DNA from: Methanobacterium sp. | GTDB taxonomy: Archaea; Methanobacteriota; Methanobacteria; Methanobacteriales; Methanobacteriaceae | Assembly: GCA_030539815.1 (NCBI GenBank) | Contig: JAUNXM010000001.1 | Coordinates: forward strand, 56,001-64,500 | Length of the DNA stretch: 8,500 nucleotides | Reading direction: 5' to 3' | In this document: positions 1 to 8,500 of the stretch, one piece after another | How the letters are laid out: each line of letters begins with the position of its first letter | Numbering within the stretch: the stretch's first letter is position 1 | Made by a program: the position numbers and the translations under genes | The notes under the pieces: generated by a model | The model's database searches: none | What the model saw: only the letters and a program-made list of their open reading frames with translations | What the model was told of the DNA's origin: nothing

Positions 1-465
<465 letters not shown>

Positions 466-516
466 ACCCACCACCCTTTTATCATCATCTGTATTAATTA
501 TCCATTTTATTTTTAC

Positions 517-527
517 TTAAATTTAAA
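517..527 (-). promoter_or_regulatory. Possible box A for the HAD gene
   Basis: On the minus strand this reads TTTAAATTTAA, which resembles an archaeal TATA element. It lies about 55 bp before the HAD start codon, so a start site about 25 bp downstream would leave a short leader containing the GGTGGTG ribosome-binding site. AT-rich matches arise easily here, so this is only a candidate. The gene may also be read through from polB2. Confidence 0.3.
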
Positions 528-592
528 CCCATTCATAATAGTTCATTTCCACCTCAGATGATTAATGGGGTTGGAATTTTTTAATAAAACTA

Positions 593-1249
593 TCAGTTGA
601 AAAAGGCATCTAAACTACTCTGCTTTTCCTGGTGAACAATTTCATCCTGGGAATAGCCCAGTGAGTCAATTATCCTGGAAACTGCAGGCAGGACCTGGTT
701 ATCAATGTAATAATTTGGATCGTAGTTGGCCACATCCGCATCTTCCAGAGGCTCTGCTCGTTGGCTTATGGGTCCTTTCCCCTTAATCACAATATAACGT
801 ATTATGGAACCACGTCCCACTTTTCGCCCCCTTTCAATGGCTTTTTTAGCAGCAAGAACATGTGGTGCTTTTTGCTTGTATTTATCGGGATTTTTGGTAA
901 GCTGGGTGTGGATCACCAGATCTTCCAGGGGAGTTTCACCCTTTTTAATGTGGTCAATAACTTCTTTAATTATTTTAGCAGCTTTATCAGGGGATGCATC
1001 CTTTAAGATAGCCATCATTACCTTTTCCTGGGTTTTTTTGGCCACTGGAGCCCAATCTCTTCGAACTAACTCCAAACCCTTAACTACAATTTTATCATCC
1101 TGAATAAGGGCGTACCTTTTTTTGGTGACAAAAAAACCCCTCTCATAAAATCCTTCAAATTCCAGTTCCATCCCGGGGGGTAATTCTTCATTAACTGAAA
1201 GTAGAAATTGGTCTACGTTCTCTTTAATTGATTCGTGCAAGGTCCACAC
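593..1249 (-). CDS. polB2: Family-B DNA polymerase, split small subunit (PolB2, thumb domain)
   Basis: The 218-residue product matches only the C-terminal end of archaeal family-B polymerases. It begins just before the conserved [20 protein letters not shown] segment and continues through GLELVRRDW and [14 protein letters not shown], as in Pyrococcus Pol. The exonuclease domain and the DxxSLYPS and YxDTDS catalytic motifs are absent, as expected of the small subunit of the split PolB of Methanobacteriales (about 220 aa in Methanothermobacter). The large subunit must be encoded elsewhere. The two halves assemble into one replicative/repair polymerase, this part supplying the thumb that grips DNA. 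The C-terminus QSSLDAFF is a canonical PCNA-interacting (PIP) box. Start: the GTG at 1249 directly follows an in-frame TAG. The TTG at 1240, three codons in, is preceded by AGGTG at a 6-nt spacing and may be the true start (215 aa). No intein is present. Confidence 0.95.
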   Translation of the reverse strand: MWTLHESIKENVDQFLLSVNEELPPGMELEFEGFYERGFFVTKKRYALIQDDKIVVKGLELVRRDWAPVAKKTQEKVMMAILKDASPDKAAKIIKEVIDHIKKGETPLEDLVIHTQLTKNPDKYKQKAPHVLAAKKAIERGRKVGRGSIIRYIVIKGKGPISQRAEPLEDADVANYDPNYYIDNQVLPAVSRIIDSLGYSQDEIVHQEKQSSLDAFFN

Positions 1250-1251
1250 CT
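1247..1251 (-). promoter_or_regulatory. AGGTG ribosome-binding site that may decide the polB2 start
   Basis: On the minus strand AGGTG spans the in-frame TAG and the apparent GTG start, and lies 6 nt before a TTG at 1240-1238. That spacing is ideal for a TTG start. The next upstream candidate, GAGGGTGA, ends more than 20 nt before the GTG, too far to serve it. I therefore consider the TTG start at least as likely as the GTG. Confidence 0.45.
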
Positions 1252-1340
1252 AATAATTAAAATTCAAGTTCACCCTCAAAATATGGGTTAGGTATAAGTG
1301 TAAATGATGTATTTATTTCAAATATCTATTAATTATAGTT

Positions 1341-1347
1341 AAAAAAA
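1341..1347 (-). terminator. T7 terminator after rps8e
   Basis: Seven consecutive T on the minus strand lie about 20 nt after the rps8e stop codon. Archaeal RNA polymerase terminates at oligo-T tracts without needing a hairpin, so this would at least partly separate rps8e from polB2. Confidence 0.5.
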
Positions 1348-1368
1348 GGGTATTAAATAGGATTAAAC

Positions 1369-1752
1369 CTATTCTTCAACCATGACACCGTTGATAATAC
1401 CATCTTGTCCAGGTCTGGAAGTTACTTTAACTTTACCTGCACTGGTTTCAACAACTGCACCCTTGGTGATGATGTTCCTTCTCACAAAGTGAGTGTTGGC
1501 ATGATTTTCCACCACACTGGTAATCTCAGCTACTTCCACCTTCTGGGTTTTGGGATCAACCACGTTGATCTTCTGCTCATTGGTGAGACGTATTTTTTCA
1601 TTACCCCCCTTGGTTCTTATGGTTTTGATTTTACGGTCTCCGATTTTGGTTTCTGCAGCTTCCCTGCCGAATTCCATTTTCCTCTTGTTACGATTACTCT
1701 TGGCCCGTGCACCAGTAGATTTTCTCACGGATCTTCCTTGCCAAATTGCCAT
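1369..1752 (-). CDS. rps8e: 30S ribosomal protein S8e
   Basis: A 127-residue basic protein of full length for archaeal S8e. The N-terminus MAIWQGRSVRKSTGARAKS and the following Lys/Arg-rich segment (residues 7-26, contacting rRNA) are typical of the family, followed by GREAAETKIGDRKIKTIRTKGGN and a C-terminal beta-rich part ending GIINGVMVEE. It is a structural protein of the small ribosomal subunit found in archaea and eukaryotes but not bacteria, which fixes the domain of the host. The ATG is supported by GAGGTGA (1759-1765) six nt upstream, one of the best ribosome-binding sites in the window, consistent with high expression. A strong box A lies further upstream. It is the first gene of the minus-strand group, with polB2 about 120 bp downstream. 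Confidence 0.97.
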   Translation of the reverse strand: MAIWQGRSVRKSTGARAKSNRNKRKMEFGREAAETKIGDRKIKTIRTKGGNEKIRLTNEQKINVVDPKTQKVEVAEITSVVENHANTHFVRRNIITKGAVVETSAGKVKVTSRPGQDGIINGVMVEE

Positions 1753-1811
1753 TTAAATTCACCTCTATTAGATTAATCTCTATCTATTTTCTACAATAAA
1801 TTCGGAAATAT

Positions 1812-1825
1812 CATATTATAATATG
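1812..1825 (-). promoter_or_regulatory. Box A (TATA) of the rps8e promoter, perfect palindrome
   Basis: CATATTATAATATG is a perfect 14-bp palindrome. On the minus strand it follows GGAAA, a plausible BRE-like purine run. It lies about 60 bp before the rps8e ATG, leaving room for a start site about 25 bp downstream and a leader of roughly 40 nt that carries the GAGGTGA site. As a symmetric TATA it could also bind TBP in the other direction. Confidence 0.5.
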
Positions 1826-1881
1826 TTTCCTATTGGAGCGTAAAAAAGTCTCAACTAAGTCTTCATCTCCAGATGTAATGA

Positions 1882-1966
<85 letters not shown>

Positions 1967-2066
1967 CTTTAAATATAGTTTTACTAAAATTGAAAATATC
2001 CCAAAGGGTTAAGTGAGAAAATAAGTACATCCAGGGTGTAAAGAAATTATAAAATAGTTTTTATGA

Positions 2067-2112
2067 TAATTCAATTGATTTAAATTTTAAAAAAATAATT
2101 AATTCAATTGAT
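2067..2112. repeat. Two direct copies of a 13-bp element, 33 bp apart
   Basis: TAATTCAATTGAT occurs at 2067-2079 and exactly again at 2100-2112. Each copy contains the 8-bp palindrome TCAATTGA. The 33-bp period is close to three helical turns, so both copies would face the same side of the DNA. They lie about 130-170 bp before the ercA-like start codon, a place suited to an activator or repressor. The composition is AT-rich, which raises the chance of coincidence. Confidence 0.5.
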
Positions 2113-2127
2113 CTAATAATTGTAATT

Positions 2128-2165
2128 AAAAATAATATTAGAGTGAATCAATAAAATTAATATTC
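2128..2165 (+). promoter_or_regulatory. Likely promoter region of the ercA-like/kinase operon
   Basis: The stretch holds two overlapping TATA-like candidates, AAAAATAATATTA near its start and AAAATTAATATT near its end. Either would put transcription start in about 2160-2195 and leave a leader before the GGTGA site at 2227. I cannot choose between them. Confidence 0.25.
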
Positions 2166-2226
2166 ACAGTTACAGAAAGTAAAGAAATTCCTCTTAAATT
2201 TATTGAGAATAAATATTATGATTTTT

Positions 2227-2231
2227 GGTGA
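2227..2231 (+). promoter_or_regulatory. GGTGA ribosome-binding site fixing the ercA-like start at 2239
   Basis: GGTGA lies 7 nt before the ATG at 2239. The longer frame from a TTG at 2203 would place this site inside the coding region and lacks a ribosome-binding site of its own. The family-like sequence also begins only after the ATG, so 2239 is the preferred start. Confidence 0.7.
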
Positions 2232-2238
2232 GTATATC

Positions 2239-3388
2239 ATGAAAAATGTGTTGGAATTAAGGAAATTTGTGGCTCCTGAATTTATTTTTGGTTCAGGTGC
2301 ACGATTATTGGTGGGAAGATATGCCAAAAATTTTGGAGCGCGAAAAGTACTGGTGGTCACTGATCCCCAAGTATTGGAAGTGGGTCTGGTGGAACCAGTT
2401 TTTAAGGCTCTCCGGGAGGAAGGGATCTACTATGAAATATACTCCAATATCAAAACTAATCCAACCGCTGATCAGGTCATGGAAGGAGCTAACCTCTACC
2501 TGAATCAGCATTGTAACTTCCTTGTGGCGGTTGGTGGTGGTAGTCCCATGGATTGTGCCAAAGCCATCGGAATTGTCAGTTCCAACCGAAAAGAGGTTCA
2601 CGAATTTGAAGGTGTGGACAAAGTTGCAGTACCCTCACCACCCCTGATCTGCATTCCCACTACTGCGGGAAGCGCTGCTGATGTCTCTCAATTTGCCATT
2701 ATAACTGATTCCAGGCGTAAATTAAAAATGGCCATAGTTAGTAAAACTGTGGTTCCGGATGTGGCCTTAATTGACCCGGAAACCACCCTTACTCTGGATA
2801 AACCCCTGACCATAGCTACGGGATTTGATGTTTTAAGCCATGCCATAGAAGCATATGTTTCCAATGCCAGTTCCCCTATCACCGATCTCCACGCTCTGGA
2901 AGCCATTCGCTTGGTCTCCTCCAACCTGATTCCCACCATTAATGATCTGGGAAACCTTGATCTACGGGGTAAAATGATGTTAAGTTCACTTAATGCAGGA
3001 TTAGCTTTTTCCAATGCTAGCCTTGGTCTGGTACATGCTATGGCTCATAGTTTAGGTGGATTCCTTGATTTAGCCCATGGTGAATGCAATGCATTACTCC
3101 TGGATCAAGTGGTGGAATTCAACTTTGAAGCCGAAAGTAGGAAGTACAGGGAAATTGCCAAGGCATTTGACTTGAAGGTTTCAGGCCGGGACGATGATGA
3201 CGTCAAATCACTTCTCTTAAATAAAATCAGGGACATGAAGGAAGAAGCTGATATAAATTACACCCTTAAAGATGTGGGGGTAACCTCCCAGGATATTCCT
3301 GAACTGGCAGGGAAAGCCATGAATGATGCTTGTATCATAACTAACCCTCGCAGGCCAACCCAGAACGATTTAGAGGAGATATTTAAAA

Positions 3389-3399
<11 letters not shown>
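2239..3399 (+). CDS. ercA: Iron-containing alcohol dehydrogenase-fold protein, ErcA-like
   Basis: A 386-residue group III (Fe-dependent) alcohol dehydrogenase family protein of full length. The N-terminal Rossmann-like half has VLVVTDPQV (about residues 37-45) and the nucleotide loop GGGSPMDCAK (99-108). The metal site in the helical half appears complete: Asp197 and His201 (GFDVLSHAIEAYVS), His266 (VHAMAH) and His280 (AHGECNALLL), with His270 also conserved. The usual TTxGTGSEVT loop is instead TTAGSAADVSQFAIITD (about 141-157). From memory this GSxADVSQF variant is typical of ErcA, an ADH-like protein in the regulatory network for ethanol oxidation in Pseudomonas, encoded beside histidine kinases. 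Here too a sensor kinase follows, overlapping by 11 nt. Enzymatic oxidation/reduction of an alcohol or aldehyde with NAD(P) is the alternative and is not excluded. Cytosolic, with no signal peptide. Confidence 0.85.
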
Positions 3400-4516
<1,117 letters not shown>

Positions 4517-4570
4517 TTGGGGTTAAAGATGGTAAATTAGGGTACTATTGCAAATTAGGGTGCCTATCTA

Positions 4571-4596
4571 ACAAAAGGCGTTCCTGGTGTTTTTGT
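4571..4596 (+). terminator. Probable terminator of the ercA-like/kinase operon
   Basis: A weak inverted repeat, ACAAAA against TTTTGT, brackets a short loop and ends in a run of five T (4590-4594), about 75 bp after the kinase stop codon. More T-tracts follow in the 23-bp duplication. In archaea the T-run is the functional part. Confidence 0.4.
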
Positions 4597-4726
4597 ATAA
4601 TAAATTAAGCGCCCGAAATTTAATCAAGTTTAGCTTTACCTTTTATTTATCCTCCTTTTACTTAGCTTCCCGCTGATTTCTCCCTTCAACACTTTAATTT
4701 TACCCTTAATTCCTTAGATTTTATTT

Positions 4727-4773
4727 ATTTTTACATTTTATTCTCGTATATTTTTACATTTTATTCTCGTATA
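4727..4773. repeat. Perfect 23-bp tandem duplication
   Basis: Two adjacent identical 23-bp units occupy 4728-4750 and 4751-4773. Each starts with TTTTTACATTTTA and ends TTCTCGTATA, and the preceding A is also shared. Each unit carries two T-tracts on the plus strand, so the duplication doubles a possible oligo-T terminator facing transcription from the kinase gene. Identity of the copies suggests a recent slippage event. Confidence 0.85.
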
Positions 4774-4810
4774 GTCCTCAACACTCATAACAGATCTTCC
4801 GAGAAATATT

Positions 4811-4856
4811 CCTAAAAAATCAATTTTAACCCGGAAAACCAGTTTAAAACCTGAAA
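4811..4856 (-). terminator. Terminator region of the PLD-like gene
   Basis: On the minus strand, directly after the stop codon, there are several T-runs of four to six (TTTTTC, TTTTCC, GATTTTTTAG), the classical archaeal signal. The region also carries an imperfect direct repeat, CCTAAAAAATCAAT (4811-4824) against CCTGAAAAATCAAT (4850-4863), whose second copy overlaps the stop codon. Confidence 0.45.
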
Positions 4857-4858
4857 AA

Positions 4859-6691
<1,833 letters not shown>

Positions 6692-6703
6692 TCAAACACC
6701 TGT

Positions 6704-6716
6704 AAATGTTTATATA
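6704..6716 (+). promoter_or_regulatory. Consensus box A (AAANNTTTATATA), plus strand
   Basis: AAATGTTTATATA exactly matches the BRE plus TATA consensus I know for Methanobacteriales promoters. On the plus strand it would start transcription near 6738-6745, giving hypE a leader of about 285 nt. On the minus strand the TATA would place a start at or inside the PLD start codon and lacks an upstream AAA, so the plus orientation is favoured. Confidence 0.45.
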
Positions 6717-6739
6717 AAAAAACCATATTTTATTCCCCC

Positions 6740-6757
6740 TGATTTTCGCAAAAATCA
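6740..6757. promoter_or_regulatory. Palindromic operator candidate TGATTTT-N4-AAAATCA
   Basis: Perfect 7-bp inverted arms surround CGCA. The element lies between the divergent PLD-like and hypE genes, right where transcription from the box A at 6704-6716 would begin, so a bound protein could block it. No known regulator motif is recognised. Confidence 0.35.
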
Positions 6758-6850
6758 ATATTTAACCACTTATGTATTATGTTCATTACAGTTGATAAAT
6801 GGTAATATCTCACCTTTTAACCCATAAAATTCCATATTTTTTCATTCAAA

Positions 6851-6874
6851 GCCCATTTGGGGAATCCAATGGGC
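6851..6874 (+). other. GC-rich hairpin upstream of hypE
   Basis: GCCCATTTGG pairs with CCAATGGGC, giving nine base pairs with one bulged T around the loop GGAAT. It is one of the few GC-rich patches in an AT-rich spacer, about 150 bp before the hypE ATG. There is no T-run after it, so it is not a simple terminator. It may be an RNA structure in a long hypE leader. Confidence 0.55.
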
Positions 6875-7013
6875 CTATGGATAAAGGGGTATATTTAAAT
6901 AGGCTAACCTCCCAACTCTCTACTAGAATATTTCCAATTCTATTCTCAATAAATGAGTTTAGGATGGATTTAAAAGCTTCAAATAACTTTAATTATTTAG
7001 AATCAAACCGAGC

Positions 7014-8037
<1,024 letters not shown>

Positions 8038-8084
8038 CATTTCAATCATGGGAATAGTAAAGCAGATAACTATTAGTAATACGC

Positions 8085-8115
8085 TCAATAATAACCTATT
8101 GAAGAAAAGTTTTTT
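8085..8115 (+). terminator. Terminator after hypE
   Basis: A small hairpin (TCAATA / TATTGA, 8085-8102) is followed after a short A-rich stretch by six T (8110-8115), about 50-75 bp after the hypE stop codon. The T-run is the likely termination signal and separates hypE from the RDD gene. Confidence 0.45.
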
Positions 8116-8233
8116 GGTAAAAAAGGTGGATCTTGAAAATTGATAAGATCTATGGAATTTGGGGATGAAATATTAGTTTGAATTAAAATCAAGGTGAAAA
8201 AACCCTAGGAATAATTGTAACAGGTGATCTTTA

Positions 8234-8500
8234 ATGCAGGAATTTTGGGGTGGAAGGCTAGCTGCTTTAATTGTTGATGCGATTTTCATCACGCTACTTA
8301 TGTGGGTTGGGACTGCTATTCTTTACCCGTTAATAGCTTGGGTTAATATATATCCAATTTTGAACTATTGGATTATTCTATGGGGTGTTTTGATCCTATT
8401 ATACTTTACAATAATGGAAGGTAAATGGTCCACCACACTAGGTAAAGGTCTGTTTAAATTAAAAGTACAGAATGTTGATGGGGTTATGAACTATAAAGTG
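8234..8500 (+). CDS. RDD-family integral membrane protein, 5' part only
   Basis: The 89 visible codons continue past the window edge. The sequence begins MQEFWGGRLAALIVDAIFI, with the Arg8 and Asp15 spacing of the RDD family. Two hydrophobic segments (about residues 9-35 and 43-62) are followed by STTLGKGLFKLKV, the conserved loop after the second helix, and then VQNVDG. Family knowledge: RDD proteins are small multi-helix membrane proteins of mostly unknown role; some have been linked to Na+/H+ transport. I cannot assign a substrate. The start is firm: an in-frame TAA lies just before the ATG, and AGGTGAT at 8222-8228, complementary to the 16S rRNA end, lies 5 nt upstream. A TATA-like GAAATATTAG around 8166-8175 may be its own promoter. 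Confidence 0.88.
   Translation, partial: MQEFWGGRLAALIVDAIFITLLMWVGTAILYPLIAWVNIYPILNYWIILWGVLILLYFTIMEGKWSTTLGKGLFKLKVQNVDGVMNYKV

Larger units (their letters stand above)
4517..4858. other. Convergent spacer between the kinase and PLD-like genes
   Basis: No supported gene was found in these 342 bp. They hold a 10-bp direct repeat AAATTAGGGT (4534 and 4552), a T-rich terminator for the kinase operon, a strongly pyrimidine-rich plus strand from about 4635 to 4690, a perfect 23-bp tandem duplication (4727-4773), and the terminator region of the minus-strand PLD-like gene. Confidence 0.6.

Noticed and set aside
804..1103. Plus-strand frames opposite polB2
   Set aside because: They are shadows of a well-recognised gene and have no family similarity.
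1405..1776. Plus-strand frame opposite rps8e
   Set aside because: It is antisense to a clear ribosomal protein gene and has no recognisable domain.
2203..2238. N-terminal extension of the ercA-like protein from a TTG at 2203
   Set aside because: The GGTGA site at 2227 with a 7-nt spacing points to the ATG at 2239, and the extra 12 residues lack family similarity.
4534..4561. 10-bp direct repeat AAATTAGGGT in the kinase 3' region as a CRISPR or attachment site
   Set aside because: There are only two short copies with an 18-bp period and no further units, integrase or tRNA nearby.
4636..4692. Minus-strand 18-codon Lys/Arg-rich frame from a GTG in the convergent spacer
   Set aside because: It is very short, has only a weak and distant purine-rich upstream sequence, and lies in a skewed pyrimidine-rich stretch where such frames arise by composition.
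6851..6874. The hypE leader hairpin as a SECIS element
   Set aside because: No in-frame UGA selenocysteine codon is apparent in the neighbouring genes, and selenocysteine use is not expected in this group.

Overview
The window looks like the chromosome of a methanogenic archaeon of the order Methanobacteriales, most likely a mesophilic Methanobacterium. Three observations support this. The family-B DNA polymerase is present only as a separately encoded C-terminal piece (PolB2), an arrangement I know from Methanothermobacter and its relatives. There is an archaeal/eukaryal-type ribosomal protein S8e and a HypE for [NiFe]-hydrogenase maturation. The spacers are very AT-rich, with archaeal box-A-like elements and GGTGA/AGGTGAT ribosome-binding sites. 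The genus assignment is inference.

Layout. (1) Positions 1-1752, minus strand: rps8e, then polB2, then a HAD-family hydrolase that runs off the left edge. These are information-processing housekeeping genes. (2) Positions 1753-2238: an AT-rich divergent spacer with the rps8e promoter, a long inverted repeat and a pair of 13-bp direct repeats. (3) Positions 2239-4516, plus strand: a two-gene operon with an 11-nt overlap, coding for an iron-alcohol-dehydrogenase-fold protein of ErcA type and a soluble PAS/HisKA_2 sensor histidine kinase. (4) Positions 4517-4858: a convergent spacer with terminator-like signals and a perfect 23-bp tandem duplication. (5) Positions 4859-6691, minus strand: a two-HKD phospholipase D-superfamily protein with an N-terminal beta-sandwich-like domain. 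(6) Positions 6692-7026: a divergent spacer with a consensus box A, a palindrome and a GC-rich hairpin. (7) Positions 7027-8037, plus strand: hypE. (8) Positions 8234-8500, plus strand: the start of an RDD-family membrane protein.

How the genes relate. The flanking genes are ordinary methanogen core genes (translation, replication, hydrogenase maturation). From memory, hypE, rps8e and polB2 lie close together in Methanothermobacter. If so, the central block (ErcA-like protein, kinase and PLD-like protein) is an accessory insertion between old neighbours. The best candidate for a little-described system is the translationally coupled ErcA-like protein and histidine kinase. It has a dehydrogenase fold with intact metal ligands but a non-standard nucleotide loop, paired with a cytosolic kinase and with no response regulator in view. 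I see no CRISPR array, insertion sequence, tRNA or rRNA.
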